A DNA stretch of 64,000 nucleotides from BRH-c25 sp012519325 (GCA_050950645.1 JBMNHZ010000018.1:185962-249961); one strand, 5' to 3'. Positions 8,603-17,867 are shown, counted from the stretch's first letter. Notes: generated by a model from the sequence alone, not told the origin. Numbers and translations are program-made.

Positions 8603-9142
8603 ATGAATATTCCAAATGCGTTGACAATTTTCAGACTTGTATTGATTCCGGGTTTTGTTTACTATTATTTTTCTTCAATGGGATATGGGGAAAGAATTGC
8701 AATGGTACTATTTGCGGCGGCCGGACTAACAGACATACTGGATGGTTTTATTGCACGAAGGTGCAATCTTGTCACAAGACTGGGAACAGTTCTTGATCCC
8801 CTTGCGGATAAGCTAATGCTGCTTACTGTCCTCATAAGCATAACTATGAAAAATCAAATACCCCTTTGGATAATTATAGTTGTGGCAATAAAGGAGACTC
8901 TGCTGGTATTGGGAGCAATCACTCTGTTCAATCAGCACGATATTGTAGTGCCTGCAAACAGATTTGGCAAGCTATCTACAATTGCGTTTTATATTGCAAT
9001 TCTATCTGTTGCCTTTGAGGTGCCGTACAGCAGTGTAATGCTTGACGGGTTTGTAATTATTACGGTTCTGGCATTGGTGGTATATGTGAATTGCTATATA
9101 AGTATTAGGCGGCAGAAGAAGATGGATGTGATAAAAAAATAA
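8603..9142 (+). CDS. pgsA: CDP-diacylglycerol-glycerol-3-phosphate 3-phosphatidyltransferase
   Basis: Integral membrane enzyme (179 aa) of phosphatidylglycerol synthesis, joining CDP-diacylglycerol and glycerol 3-phosphate. The CDP-alcohol phosphatidyltransferase signature DGx2ARx8Gx3Dx3D is complete: D47-G48, A51-R52, G61, D65 and D69. The N-terminus (MNIPNALTIFRLVLIPGF) is typical of PgsA. ATG 8603 follows GAGAGG. It stands alone, followed by the valS T-box unit. CDP-alcohol transferases of other head-group specificity look similar, but the N-terminus favours PgsA. Confidence 0.85.
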   Translation: MNIPNALTIFRLVLIPGFVYYYFSSMGYGERIAMVLFAAAGLTDILDGFIARRCNLVTRLGTVLDPLADKLMLLTVLISITMKNQIPLWIIIVVAIKETLLVLGAITLFNQHDIVVPANRFGKLSTIAFYIAILSVAFEVPYSSVMLDGFVIITVLALVVYVNCYISIRRQKKMDVIKK

Positions 9143-9144
9143 TA

Positions 9145-9173
9145 TTGACAAATACGCACAATTTTAATAAGAT
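9145..9173 (+). promoter_or_regulatory. Promoter of the valS T-box transcript
   Basis: TTGACA (9145-9150) and TAAGAT (9168-9173) are separated by 17 nt, a sigma-A type promoter about 80 nt ahead of the T-box stem I. Confidence 0.6.
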
Positions 9174-9254
9174 ATATAAATAATAGATAAGTCGCTAGTC
9201 ACAGCTATAGAGCATTACTCGGATTCCTGAGGATAGTGCCTGGTGGCTGATTAT

Positions 9255-9482
9255 CGGCAATGAGGAAGAGGAGTAGGCATTAACCGCCTCAAAGAGAGGA
9301 AAACTCACAGGCTGAAAGGTTTTCCAGGTAAGGTACTGCTGAAGGTAGCTTCTGAGCTCCTACTGCGAATAGAGTAGCAGAAGGCGGGTCTGCCCGTTAC
9401 AGTTCAAAGAGCCGGTGTTTGCCGGAAATAAGGTGGTACCGCGAACAACCTTCGCCCTTACACGGGTGAGGGTTTTTTTAAT
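9255..9482 (+). promoter_or_regulatory. T-box riboswitch, valine-specific, upstream of valS
   Basis: tRNA-sensing leader. The AG-rich 5' side of stem I (GAGGAAGAGGAGTAG, about 9261-9275), a GGCTGAAAGG loop, the specifier context GAAG-GTA-GC with the Val codon GTA at 9345-9347, and the conserved T-box AAGGTGGTACCGCGAA (9430-9445) are all visible. The terminator stem with its T-run lies at 9448-9480. Uncharged tRNA-Val pairing with the T-box stabilises the antiterminator and allows valS transcription. The specifier assignment is by position relative to the 3' side of stem I and agrees with the downstream gene. Confidence 0.92.
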
Positions 9483-9504
9483 TCAACTGCTAGGAGGATT
9501 TAAC

Positions 9505-12162
9505 ATGGATGAATCGAAAAATATTGCAAAAACTTATGATCCGAAACAGGTAGAAGAAAGGCTGTATAAAGGCTGGGTTGAAAAAGGATATTTTACTCCA
9601 AAAATCGATAAAAGCAAGGAGCCTTATACTATAGTAATACCTCCGCCAAATATTACAGGACAGCTCCATATGGGCCATGCAATGGACAATACCATACAGG
9701 ATATTCTCATAAGATGGAGAAGGATGCAGGGATATTGCACACTCTGGCTCCCGGGCACAGATCATGCAAGCATAGCTACAGAGGCTAGAATAGTTGAGAC
9801 CCTGGCAAAAGAGGGAAAGGCAAAGTATGATTTGGGAAGAGAAAAATTCCTTGAGAGGGCTTGGGACTGGAAGCATGAATATGGCGGAAGGATACTTAAC
9901 CAGCTAAAAAAACTCGGCAGCTCATGTGACTGGACCCGTGAAAGGTTTACTCTGGATGAAGGCTGCTCAAAGGCGGTTATGGAGGTTTTCGTAAGATTAT
10001 ATGAAAAGGGGCTGATATACAGAGGCGAGAGGATAATAAACTGGTGCCCCAAGTGTAAGACTTCCATATCGGATATCGAGACTATTTATGATACTTCAAA
10101 AGGTAATTTCTGGCATATAAAATATTCCGTAAAGGACAGCGATGAGTATATTGAAATCGCCACTACAAGGCCGGAGACAATGCTGGGAGATACTGCCGTA
10201 GCAGTTAATCCAAATGATGACAGGTATAGGCATCTTATAGGGAAGACATTGATACTGCCTCTTATGAACAAAGAGATACCGGTAATAGAAGATGAATATG
10301 TCGATATGGAGTTTGGGACCGGAGCAGTCAAAATAACACCTGCCCACGATCCGAATGACTTTGAGGTAGGAATGAGGCACAATCTTCCAATGCCGAGAAT
10401 ACTTAATGATGACGGTACGATAAACAGCCTGGGCGGAAAATATGAAGGCCTGGATCGGTATGAAGCAAGGAAGCGGATTGTTAAGGACCTGGAGGAACAA
10501 GGACTGCTGGTAAAAACAAAGGAGCATGAGCACAATGTAGGACACTGCCAAAGATGCAGCACAACAATAGAACCTTTGCTTTCAAAGCAGTGGTTCGTAA
10601 GGATGAAGCCCCTTGCTGAGCCTGCAATTGAAGTTGTGCGGGACGGCAGGGTAAAATTCGTGCCTGAAAGGTTTGCAAAAATTTATTATAATTGGATGGA
10701 GAATATTCAGGATTGGTGTATATCAAGACAGCTTTGGTGGGGCCACAGGATACCTGCTTATTACTGTGAAGACTGTGGAGAGGTAATTGTCTCAAAAACA
10801 GAACCGGATTCCTGTGTAAAATGCGGGGGAAGGCTTAAACAGGATGAAGATACCCTGGATACCTGGTTCAGTTCTGCTTTGTGGCCATTTTCGACTCTTG
10901 GCTGGCCTGATGAGACTGATGACCTGGAGTATTTTTATCCAACGAGCGTATTGGTTACCGGCTACGATATTATATTCTTCTGGGTTGCAAGAATGATTTT
11001 TTCAGCAATGGAGCAAATGGGGAAGGAGCCTTTCAAGCATGTCCTGATTCATGGAATAATTAGGGACTCTGAAGGCAGGAAAATGAGCAAGTCCCTTGGT
11101 AACGGAATAGATCCTCTGGATGTAATTGAAAAATACGGTGCGGATGCCTTAAGGTTCAACCTGATATCCGGCAATTCTCCGGGAAATGACATGAGATTTT
11201 TCTGGGAAAAGGTTGAAGCCTGCAGCAACTTTGCCAATAAGATATGGAACGCATCAAGATTTGTTCTAATGAACCTGGATCCTGAGAAATTGGAAAAGGC
11301 ATCCCGTCAGGATTATTCCTCAAGCCTGACTACGGCAGATAAGTGGATAATAAGCAGGTTTAATACCGTGGTAAAAGAAGTTACCGAGAACATGGAAAAA
11401 TTTGAGTTAGGTATTGCGGCACAGAAGATATATGATTTCATGTGGTCGGAATTCTGCGATTGGTATATTGAACTTGTAAAGCCAAGACTTTATGGGGATG
11501 ATGAAGAAACAAAGCTTGCGGCACAAGCCACTCTATGCGATGTATTGAAGGGGACAATGCAGCTTTTGCATCCGTTCATGCCTTTCATTACTGAAGAGAT
11601 TTACCTGCATCTAACCTCTGAATACGAATCCATTGTGATTTCCAATTGGCCTGATTATAATAGACTTGCATATCAGCCGGAGGAAGAGCGGAAAATGGAA
11701 AAAGTAATGGAAGCAATAAAGGGCATAAGAAATGTAAGAGCTGAAATGAACGTTGCTCCATCCAGAAAGGCAAAGGTAATTGTTGTACCGGTCAGTAAAG
11801 GTGCAGAAGAAGCAATAGAAGACGGAAGACTATACTTTGAAAGACTGGCTTCTGCTTCAGAGGTGGTTATAATGACTTCCAAGACCGGCATTCCTGAGGA
11901 TGCGGTATCGGTAATTATTGACGAAGCAGAAATATACCTGCCTCTTGAAGATCTGGTAGACTTTGAAAAAGAACTGGAAAGGCTTAACAAAGAGAAGGAC
12001 AATCTGGAAAAAGAATTAAAAAGAGTTAAAGGAAAGCTGAGCAACCAAGGCTTTATTGGGAAAGCACCGCAGAAGGTAATAGAAGAGGAGCGGTCCAAAG
12101 AAAAAAAATATCAGGAAATGCTGGAAAAGGTATATGAAAGAATCAACTCATTAAAGAAATAA
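9505..12162 (+). CDS. valS: Valine-tRNA ligase
   Basis: Class I aminoacyl-tRNA synthetase of 885 aa that charges tRNA-Val. HIGH-type motif in PPPNITGQLHMGHA, KMSKS in GRKMSKSLGNG, an editing (CP1) domain with TTRPETMLGDTAVAVNP, zinc-binding Cys pairs (CPKC, CEDCGE...CVKCGG), and the C-terminal coiled coil rich in Glu/Lys that marks ValRS (last about 65 residues). ATG 9505 follows AGGAGG at ideal spacing; the frame is open further upstream but that part is the T-box leader. It is followed after 16 nt by folC and probably cotranscribed with it. Confidence 0.97.
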   Translation: MDESKNIAKTYDPKQVEERLYKGWVEKGYFTPKIDKSKEPYTIVIPPPNITGQLHMGHAMDNTIQDILIRWRRMQGYCTLWLPGTDHASIATEARIVETLAKEGKAKYDLGREKFLERAWDWKHEYGGRILNQLKKLGSSCDWTRERFTLDEGCSKAVMEVFVRLYEKGLIYRGERIINWCPKCKTSISDIETIYDTSKGNFWHIKYSVKDSDEYIEIATTRPETMLGDTAVAVNPNDDRYRHLIGKTLILPLMNKEIPVIEDEYVDMEFGTGAVKITPAHDPNDFEVGMRHNLPMPRILNDDGTINSLGGKYEGLDRYEARKRIVKDLEEQGLLVKTKEHEHNVGHCQRCSTTIEPLLSKQWFVRMKPLAEPAIEVVRDGRVKFVPERFAKIYYNWMENIQDWCISRQLWWGHRIPAYYCEDCGEVIVSKTEPDSCVKCGGRLKQDEDTLDTWFSSALWPFSTLGWPDETDDLEYFYPTSVLVTGYDIIFFWVARMIFSAMEQMGKEPFKHVLIHGIIRDSEGRKMSKSLGNGIDPLDVIEKYGADALRFNLISGNSPGNDMRFFWEKVEACSNFANKIWNASRFVLMNLDPEKLEKASRQDYSSSLTTADKWIISRFNTVVKEVTENMEKFELGIAAQKIYDFMWSEFCDWYIELVKPRLYGDDEETKLAAQATLCDVLKGTMQLLHPFMPFITEEIYLHLTSEYESIVISNWPDYNRLAYQPEEERKMEKVMEAIKGIRNVRAEMNVAPSRKAKVIVVPVSKGAEEAIEDGRLYFERLASASEVVIMTSKTGIPEDAVSVIIDEAEIYLPLEDLVDFEKELERLNKEKDNLEKELKRVKGKLSNQGFIGKAPQKVIEEERSKEKKYQEMLEKVYERINSLKK

Positions 12163-12178
12163 TGGAGATATAAAAGCC

Positions 12179-13468
12179 ATGAATTATAGTGAAGTTGTAC
12201 ATCTGATAGAAACCACCGTGAAATTCGGGTGCAAACCAGGCCTTGAAAGAACGGAAAGGCTTCTGGAACTGCTGGGCAATCCTCATAAAAAAATAAGGAC
12301 AATTCATATTGCAGGTACTAACGGCAAAGGCTCCACGGCGGCAATGATTGCCAGGATTCTTAGCAGTTCCGGGTATAGCACCGGTATGTATATATCCCCC
12401 CATCTTTTCAGAAATACCGAGAGAATGACCATAGACGGCGTTGAGATTACCGAGGAGGATTTTACCCAATATGCGGGGCGGGTATTGAGCATGGTGAAGC
12501 TCATGGGCGAGCAAGGGCTTGAAGAGCCTACTCAGTTTGAAATGTATACTGCCATGGCTTTCCTATATTTTGAATGCAGGAAGGTGGATTTTGCAGTTAT
12601 TGAAGTTGGACTGGGAGGCAGGTATGATGCTACAAATGTGATTGAACCTTTGCTTTCAGTAATAACTTCAATAGGCTATGACCATAAGGATATACTTGGG
12701 GACACTATTGAAATGATAGCATATGAGAAGGCAGGTATAATAAAGGAAGGCTCAAGGATAGTAATGTATCCGCAGCAGTTTCCTGAAGTATCGGCTGTAA
12801 TTGAAGCAGTATGCAAAGAGAAGAATGCAAGCTTGATTAAGGCGGATACGGATTCATTAGTACTCAAGGATTATGACATTAGCTGTCAGACAGTTGATTT
12901 TAAGCATCGGGATTACGATATTCGCGGCATGAAGCTGCCCCTTATCGGGGATCATCAGCTATACAATGCTGCTGTTGCATTGACCGCCATAGCAGAGCTT
13001 GATAAAATGGGTTACCGGATCGAAGAAGAAGGAATACGAAAGGGAATTGAATTTGTAAAGTGGCCTTGCCGTATGAGCATTGTAAGCATTGACCCTTTGA
13101 TACTTGTTGACGGAGCCCATAACAAGGACGGCATTGATTCCCTCCACAGCGCACTATTGAAGTACTTCCGCAGCAGGGAAATTATCTTCATCATTGGTAT
13201 GCTGAAGGATAAAGACTACGGTTATGCAATAAGGAAGCTTATGCCTATGGCATATCATGTAGTAGCTACAGAGCCGCTGAATAAAAGAGCCTTGACCGCC
13301 GATGCAATGGCAGAGGTTTTGAAGCCTTACTGCAGCAGTGTAGTATCTGAGCCGGACATCGTAAAGGCAATTGAGAAGGCTAAGGGGTTATGTGACAATG
13401 ACGGCATGATATGTATATGCGGTTCCCTATATCTTGCAGGACGTGCATATGAGTATCTGATGAAATAA
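12179..13468 (+). CDS. folC: Folylpolyglutamate synthase / dihydrofolate synthase
   Basis: ATP-dependent Mur-ligase-family enzyme (429 aa) that adds glutamate to folates and may also convert dihydropteroate. The P-loop is AGTNGKGSTAAM near residue 45. EVGLGGRYDATN, SIGYDHKDILGDT and the C-terminal domain with VDGAHNKDG are canonical FolC blocks. ATG 12179 lies 16 nt after the valS stop, so it is likely under the same Val T-box, an arrangement known from Bacillus (valS-folC). Confidence 0.95.
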   Translation: MNYSEVVHLIETTVKFGCKPGLERTERLLELLGNPHKKIRTIHIAGTNGKGSTAAMIARILSSSGYSTGMYISPHLFRNTERMTIDGVEITEEDFTQYAGRVLSMVKLMGEQGLEEPTQFEMYTAMAFLYFECRKVDFAVIEVGLGGRYDATNVIEPLLSVITSIGYDHKDILGDTIEMIAYEKAGIIKEGSRIVMYPQQFPEVSAVIEAVCKEKNASLIKADTDSLVLKDYDISCQTVDFKHRDYDIRGMKLPLIGDHQLYNAAVALTAIAELDKMGYRIEEEGIRKGIEFVKWPCRMSIVSIDPLILVDGAHNKDGIDSLHSALLKYFRSREIIFIIGMLKDKDYGYAIRKLMPMAYHVVATEPLNKRALTADAMAEVLKPYCSSVVSEPDIVKAIEKAKGLCDNDGMICICGSLYLAGRAYEYLMK

Positions 13469-13471
13469 ATG

Positions 13472-13552
13472 GGTACGGGGGGACGTTTCACTTGTCTCAC
13501 TGCTGAGACAGGGGAAACGTCCCCCTGCAGAAACGTCCCCTTGTACCGGCTG
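13472..13552. repeat. GGGGACGTTTC-family palindromic intergenic repeat, copy 1
   Basis: An inverted repeat with arms GGGGACGTTTCA...TGTCTCA and TGAGACA...GAAACGTCCCC, followed by a second GAAACGTCCCC and ending in TACC that pairs with the GGTA at its left edge. It lies between the convergent folC and ychF genes and could form a long hairpin in either transcript. Related copies lie at 17.3, 24.9, 31.3 and 39.7 kb. Confidence 0.85.
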
Positions 13553-13554
13553 TT

Positions 13555-14643
13555 TTATACATTAAATCTGAAATTGATTATGTCTCCGTCCTGCACGATA
13601 TATTCCTTGCCTTCAAGGCGGTAAAGTCCTTTTTCCTTGACCTTTGCCATAGAGCCCAGTGCTTCGATATCCTTGAATTTGACAACCTCAGCCCTTATAA
13701 AGCCTCTTTCTATATCTGAGTGGATTTTGCCTGCAGCTTTTCTTGCATTAGTACCCTTTCTGATAGTCCAGGCTTTTACCTCGTCTTCACCTACCGTAAG
13801 GAAAGAAATCAATCCCAGGTAATCATAAGTGGTGCTGGCCAGCACATCAATGCCGGAGTTTTTTATACCCAACTCCTCCATGAACATCTTTCTATCTTCT
13901 TCTTCAAGCTCGTTTATTTCCATTTCTGCTTTGGCACATACCTCAATAACAGGAACATTTCTTTCTACCGCATACTTCCGTATGTCTTCCTTCTGGGGAT
14001 AGATGCCGGACTTAAGAGATTCTTCATCAATGTTTATTGCAAGTATCATCGGTTTTTCCGAAAGAAAGCTAAAGGTTCTCAAAAGTTCTCTTTCTTCTTC
14101 CTCAAGGTTTATCTGGTGTATCAAAAGCCCGTTTTCAAGGCCTTCCTTGCACTTTTCCAGTACTTTAAGCTCGACAAAATTTTCATTTGTAACCTTCTTG
14201 CCGCTTTTTATCCTAACAATTCTATTATCTATAATACCCAGGTCTGCAAAAAGCAGTTCCAAACTCACTGTTTCTATGTCACGCATAGGGTCTATCGAAC
14301 CTTCAATATGTATTGCGTCAGGGTTTTCGAAGGCTCTGACTATATGTACAAGGGCATCCACCTTTCTAATGTCTTCGAGGAATTGGTTACCAACTCCGGC
14401 TCCTGTGCTTGCTCCGCTGACCAGTCCGGGGACATCGGTAAAATCTATCACTGCATAAGTAGTTTTTTTCGGTTTATAGAGATTTGAAAGAAAATCTATT
14501 CTGTAGTCGGGAATCTTTGCGGAACCAATATTTGAAGCCACTTTACCCGAAGCAAAGCTCGAAATCTCCGCATGGGCATTAGTAAGCAGATTGAAAAAAG
14601 TTGTTTTGCCAACAAGAGGCAAACCAACCAGACCAATTTTCAT
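13555..14643 (-). CDS. ychF: Ribosome-associated nucleotidase YchF (OLA1 family)
   Basis: Obg-family P-loop protein of 362 aa. G1 is GLPLVGKTT (about residues 6-14), G3 is DVPGL, and the usual NKxD is replaced by NIDE, the change that makes YchF prefer ATP to GTP. A coiled-coil insert lies mid-protein and a TGS domain ends it (VQDGDIINFRFNV). It is ribosome-associated and implicated in oxidative stress and translation. ATG 14643 follows AGGAGG. It lies 19 nt downstream of the DUF4364 gene, probably cotranscribed. Confidence 0.95.
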   Translation of the reverse strand: MKIGLVGLPLVGKTTFFNLLTNAHAEISSFASGKVASNIGSAKIPDYRIDFLSNLYKPKKTTYAVIDFTDVPGLVSGASTGAGVGNQFLEDIRKVDALVHIVRAFENPDAIHIEGSIDPMRDIETVSLELLFADLGIIDNRIVRIKSGKKVTNENFVELKVLEKCKEGLENGLLIHQINLEEEERELLRTFSFLSEKPMILAINIDEESLKSGIYPQKEDIRKYAVERNVPVIEVCAKAEMEINELEEEDRKMFMEELGIKNSGIDVLASTTYDYLGLISFLTVGEDEVKAWTIRKGTNARKAAGKIHSDIERGFIRAEVVKFKDIEALGSMAKVKEKGLYRLEGKEYIVQDGDIINFRFNV

Positions 14644-14662
14644 GAATACTACCTCCTAAAAT

Positions 14663-15187
14663 TTAGTTGATTAAAGAGCCCATCAACTGGCTGTATATAC
14701 TCTCAGAGAAGTTTTTCCACTTTTCGCAAATTTGTTTTGCTTGTTTTGCAGATACCACATTAAGCTTAAGTTCAATAAGCACAAGTTCATTTTCAATCAC
14801 CTTCAAGTTTACTATATATTCTTTATCCCTCATTTTTTTATATTCCGCAATTACCTGGGATTCCTTCCTAAGGAGTTCCTTGTTTTTTAATATGTAATTA
14901 TTGATTATCTGAGAGGAATTTTTTGAAATCCTTTGTTCAAAAATACCAACTGTCTTAATTCCTTCTTCAGTAATAGCAAAGCACTGACCTTTATGGTACA
15001 TTGTTTGTTTTATCATCCCGGATTCTTCCAACTCGGACATACACTGCTGAAATGTGAAAAAGTCTATAAGGTTGTTCTCTAATATTGCATTTGTAATTTG
15101 TAATTTGGTCAGAGGCATTCCCATCTTGTTTAAAAGATATAAAATCATCAGCTTTTTATCAGCCAATACTCCGCTGTCAAAAATCAT
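14663..15187 (-). CDS. DUF4364 family protein (winged-helix-like)
   Basis: Cytoplasmic protein of 174 aa. The N-terminal 80 residues (DKKLMILYLLNKMGMPLTK...FTFQQCMSELEESGMIKQ) read like a winged helix-turn-helix, and the whole protein fits DUF4364, a family almost confined to Clostridia with no established function. ATG 15187 follows GGGAG. The next gene downstream is ychF. A DNA-binding role is an inference from the fold pattern only. Confidence 0.75.
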   Translation of the reverse strand: MIFDSGVLADKKLMILYLLNKMGMPLTKLQITNAILENNLIDFFTFQQCMSELEESGMIKQTMYHKGQCFAITEEGIKTVGIFEQRISKNSSQIINNYILKNKELLRKESQVIAEYKKMRDKEYIVNLKVIENELVLIELKLNVVSAKQAKQICEKWKNFSESIYSQLMGSLIN

Positions 15188-15261
15188 TGGATCATCTCCC
15201 TTATAGACTGTTGTTCTATTAATTGAACAGATTTATTATATCACAGTTGATTTTATATAAG

Positions 15262-15305
15262 CAAAAACAAAAATCAGGCATGTTGTGACCTGATTTTTGT
15301 TTTTG
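15262..15305 (-). terminator. Rho-independent terminator of the SASP gene
   Basis: CAAAAACAAAAATCAGG (15262-15278) and its near-perfect complement (15289-15305) form a long stem with a 10-nt loop. On the minus strand it ends in a T-rich tract just downstream of the SASP stop codon. Confidence 0.8.
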
Positions 15306-15314
15306 TATATACTA

Positions 15315-15539
15315 TTATTTACCTTCAAGCTGTTGTTCGGCCATGGTTATTAATCTCTTAACCATGTTTCCTCCGACTCTTCCGCAGTCCTTTGCCGACA
15401 GATTTCCCCAATAGTCTTCTGAGCCTTGGTGTACAGGCAAATTTAATTCTGAAGCTATTTCATACTTCATATTATCAAGAGCTTTATGGGCATTTGGAAC
15501 CTTCAGCCCTTTATTTACTCTTCCGCTTCCTGCAGCCAT
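15315..15539 (-). CDS. Small acid-soluble spore protein, alpha/beta type
   Basis: DNA-coating protein of the dormant spore, 74 aa. The germination-protease cleavage region is KYEIASELNL, matching the E-(I/F)-A-S-E site, and the C-terminal DNA-binding block KDCGRVGGNMVKRLI is the family signature. Most alpha/beta SASPs have similar lengths. ATG 15539 follows AAGGAGG. A candidate sigma-G promoter is visible upstream. This is direct evidence that the organism forms endospores. Confidence 0.93.
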   Translation of the reverse strand: MAAGSGRVNKGLKVPNAHKALDNMKYEIASELNLPVHQGSEDYWGNLSAKDCGRVGGNMVKRLITMAEQQLEGK

Positions 15540-15562
15540 TTATAAAACCTCCTTAAATAATA

Positions 15563-15592
15563 TATTATGATAGAATTCATTGTTCTGTTTCA
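15563..15592 (-). promoter_or_regulatory. Candidate sigma-G promoter of the SASP gene
   Basis: Read on the minus strand, TGAAAC (15592-15587), a 17-nt spacer and CATAATA (15569-15563) approximate the forespore sigma-G consensus (TGAATA / CATxxTA). It lies close ahead of the ribosome site. This is pattern matching only. Confidence 0.45.
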
Positions 15593-15752
15593 TCTCTTTG
15601 TGGCATTATTAATTTAACCTTTTTTTCAATAAAGTATGTTAGAACATTATGCTTTTATGAATAACATTATAGTTTGATGCATATAATTATAGTTTTAGGA
15701 AAAATAATTCAAGGGCAGGAGAATATACTCTTGCCCCCGGTTTTGAGAAGCA

Positions 15753-15941
15753 TTACGTCATTTTTCGTTTTATCGGGATCTTTCTTCCCTTATTGGTTCC
15801 ATTTCTCAGAACGCCCTGCTGCTGTACTTTTTGTGATTTTGCTTCTCTGTGGAAGTGTCTGTCTTGCGGCAATATCAGCTCTCTTGAGAATTCAACCGTA
15901 TCCTCTGCAATATTCGTAAACTTGCTGCGCCTATTTGACAT
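15753..15941 (-). CDS. Small basic hypothetical protein
   Basis: A 62-codon frame starting at ATG 15941 behind AGAGGTG with good spacing. The product begins MSNRRSKFTNIAEDTVEFS and is rich in Arg, Lys and Gln; I recognise no family. The opposite strand has a hydrophobic frame of similar length but without a ribosome site. The strong ribosome site is the main evidence; there is no hairpin or neighbour to confirm it. The flanks (15540-15752, 15942-16224) hold no other gene I can support. Confidence 0.4.
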   Translation of the reverse strand: MSNRRSKFTNIAEDTVEFSRELILPQDRHFHREAKSQKVQQQGVLRNGTNKGRKIPIKRKMT

Positions 15942-16107
15942 ATTCACACCTCTTTTGATTCATATGTCGTGAAAAACAAATTTTTTTCACGGCATATATA
16001 TTTTGCCCCAAAAATTATTTTTGAAATTTGGAATTGCATTGTAATTATTTATCCCAGAGAAGTCGTAGGGCTATGGAAAAAATTTCATATAATATATTAG
16101 CGCCTAA

Positions 16108-16114
16108 TGTCGAA
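16108..16114 (+). promoter_or_regulatory. Possible Spo0A box upstream of the deacetylase gene
   Basis: TGTCGAA matches the 0A-box consensus TGNCGAA exactly. A 7-mer is weak evidence alone; it is listed because a second exact copy precedes the orphan histidine kinase gene. Confidence 0.3.
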
Positions 16115-16224
16115 AGATGAAGGAAATCCTGATATAATTTTAATATATATGTTTTGTTCGAACATTTAATATTTATGATGATAAATCTTTTCATATCACG
16201 TATAGAAATTGAAAGGAGTAAAAA

Positions 16225-17307
16225 ATGAAACCATCGAAGAATATAGTTGCATTTATTATTGCACTAATTATCGTACTTGCTGTTACGGCATGCACACCCC
16301 AGACAGCTGAAGAACATCCTCAAAGTCCGGAGCAAAATCAGCCTGCACCTGCAGAGCTTGATGAAGAGCTTCAGAATGAAGAAGCCAAGGTTGAGCAGGT
16401 TGATTTAAAGGGGATAAAAGCCAACGAAAATGGGCAGATAATGATACTTATGTATCATGGTATTGGTGATAAAGAAGCTGAATGGATGAGGACGGCCGAA
16501 AACTTCAGAAAGGATCTGGAGGTGCTGTATAATAAGGGATACAGACTTATAAGCCTGAAAGACTATATTGAAAATAATATAAAGGTTGAGGCGGGATATA
16601 CACCCTTTGTACTTACCTTTGATGATGGTGCACAGAATAATTTTAATATAATTGAAGAAAACGGAGAGAGAAAAATTGATCCAGGCTGTGCAGTAGGGAT
16701 AATTGAGGAGTTTAAAAAAGAGCACCCCGATTTTGGCAGCGGAGGAAGCTTTTTCGTATACTATCCCATTCCTTTCAGACAGAAAGAGCTTATTAAGGAG
16801 AAATACGAGTTTCTTGCCGCAAATGGCTATGACATAGGCAACCATTCCTATAACCACGATAATCTTGGAAAGCTTAGTATTGAAGGTATCCAGGAGACTT
16901 TAGCGAAAAATGTAAAAAGTACGCAAGAATATCTGCCTGGATATGATGTATATGCTCTTGCACTTCCAAACGGCATAGGGCCTAAAGGAGATAGCTATAA
17001 GTATGCGGCGCAGGGTGAGCATGACGGAGTAAAATACAACCACAGAGCAGTTTTACTGGTAGGAAGCAATCCTGCACCGTCTCCTGTAAGCGTGAAGTTT
17101 GACCCTATCAGGCTTCCCAGGGTAAGGGCAAGTGAAATGAAAACTGATGGAGTGGGTCTGTATGACTGGCTTCAGCACTTTGAGAAGAAGCCGGAAAAAC
17201 GTTATATAAGTGATGGAAATCCTGATACCGTAGCAATACCGGAAAGCGAAAAAGAGAACGTGGACGAGATAAAGCTTAAGGGAAAGGAATTAGTGATATA
17301 TAAATAA
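16225..17307 (+). CDS. Polysaccharide deacetylase (NodB-fold) lipoprotein
   Basis: Membrane-anchored carbohydrate esterase 4 enzyme, 360 aa. Signal peptide with lipobox VTAC (Cys23), then an acidic, Glu/Pro-rich linker to about residue 60. NodB domain: TFDDG at 131-135 (catalytic base and metal Asp) and H207-S-Y-N-H211 (metal His pair). The likely target is N-acetylated cell-wall glycan. ATG 16225 follows AAAGGAG. A TGTCGAA box (16108-16114) lies about 110 nt upstream and could bind Spo0A. A GGGGACGTTTC palindrome follows the stop. Confidence 0.88.
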   Translation: MKPSKNIVAFIIALIIVLAVTACTPQTAEEHPQSPEQNQPAPAELDEELQNEEAKVEQVDLKGIKANENGQIMILMYHGIGDKEAEWMRTAENFRKDLEVLYNKGYRLISLKDYIENNIKVEAGYTPFVLTFDDGAQNNFNIIEENGERKIDPGCAVGIIEEFKKEHPDFGSGGSFFVYYPIPFRQKELIKEKYEFLAANGYDIGNHSYNHDNLGKLSIEGIQETLAKNVKSTQEYLPGYDVYALALPNGIGPKGDSYKYAAQGEHDGVKYNHRAVLLVGSNPAPSPVSVKFDPIRLPRVRASEMKTDGVGLYDWLQHFEKKPEKRYISDGNPDTVAIPESEKENVDEIKLKGKELVIYK

Positions 17308-17308
17308 G

Positions 17309-17374
17309 AGGACATGGGGACGTTTCCCCTGTCTCGCTTTCAGTGAGACATGGGAAACGTCCCCGTGTCTTCTT
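17309..17374. repeat. GGGGACGTTTC-family palindromic repeat, copy 2
   Basis: The arms GACATGGGGACGTTTCCC-TGTCTC and GAGACA-TGGGAAACGTCCCCGTGTC lie between the convergent deacetylase gene and a small gene. The stem is about 25 bp with few mismatches and would terminate or stabilise either transcript. Confidence 0.85.
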
Positions 17375-17609
17375 ACTGAAAATGCATTTCTTCAAGAAAT
17401 AACTTTCCGAATAATATATTTTCAATAATTGTCTTCTTGAAATAGGGATTTGGCATATCACAGCTGCTTCCTGACTTATGAAGGAAATACAGCTCTTTAC
17501 TCTCTCCCATGACCTCGGCATAAAGCCTTCCGTCTTTATACAGCTTATCACCTATTCTGAGCTTTATATCATTAAAGCTGATCTGTTCAAACATTTTCAC
17601 TTTTTTCAA
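17373..17609 (-). CDS. Hypothetical protein, 78 aa
   Basis: Small soluble protein starting at TTG 17609, chosen because AGGTGA lies 6 nt upstream; the frame is open to 17741 but without a ribosome site there. The product (MKKVKMFEQISFNDIKLRIGD...) has a pattern of short beta strands (KLRIGDKLYKDGRLYAEV) and a Ser/Cys-rich middle; no family recognised. It runs divergently from the Tad-like operon, whose promoter lies at 17735-17763. Confidence 0.6.
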   Translation of the reverse strand: MKKVKMFEQISFNDIKLRIGDKLYKDGRLYAEVMGESKELYFLHKSGSSCDMPNPYFKKTIIENILFGKLFLEEMHFQ

Positions 17610-17734
17610 ATCATTCACCTGCTTAAATAATGTAAAGATAATTAAGGGTACATTAATATTTTCGACGTTTTTATCATAAGAATTTATACTGATATGCAAA
17701 TTAGCTGATAAAAATGTATGTTTATATGATATTA

Positions 17735-17763
17735 TTGACACTAAATTACAACATCTGTATAAT
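17735..17763 (+). promoter_or_regulatory. Perfect consensus sigma-A promoter for the Tad-like operon
   Basis: TTGACA (17735-17740), 17-nt spacer, TATAAT (17758-17763): six of six in both hexamers. It lies about 105 nt upstream of the first gene (17868), leaving a leader of about 100 nt in which I see no riboswitch or terminator. Confidence 0.85.
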
Positions 17764-17867
17764 TCATAACATATATACAGAAAAAGGTAAAAATAGAAAG
17801 AAAAAACAAAAAATCCAAGCCTGATTGAACTGAATTTTTATTATCGAACCATGAATGGGGGATATGA

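Noticed and set aside
15674..15919. Hydrophobic 81-codon ORF on the plus strand
   Set aside because: No ribosome site and antisense to a frame that has one; hydrophobicity comes from AT-rich DNA.
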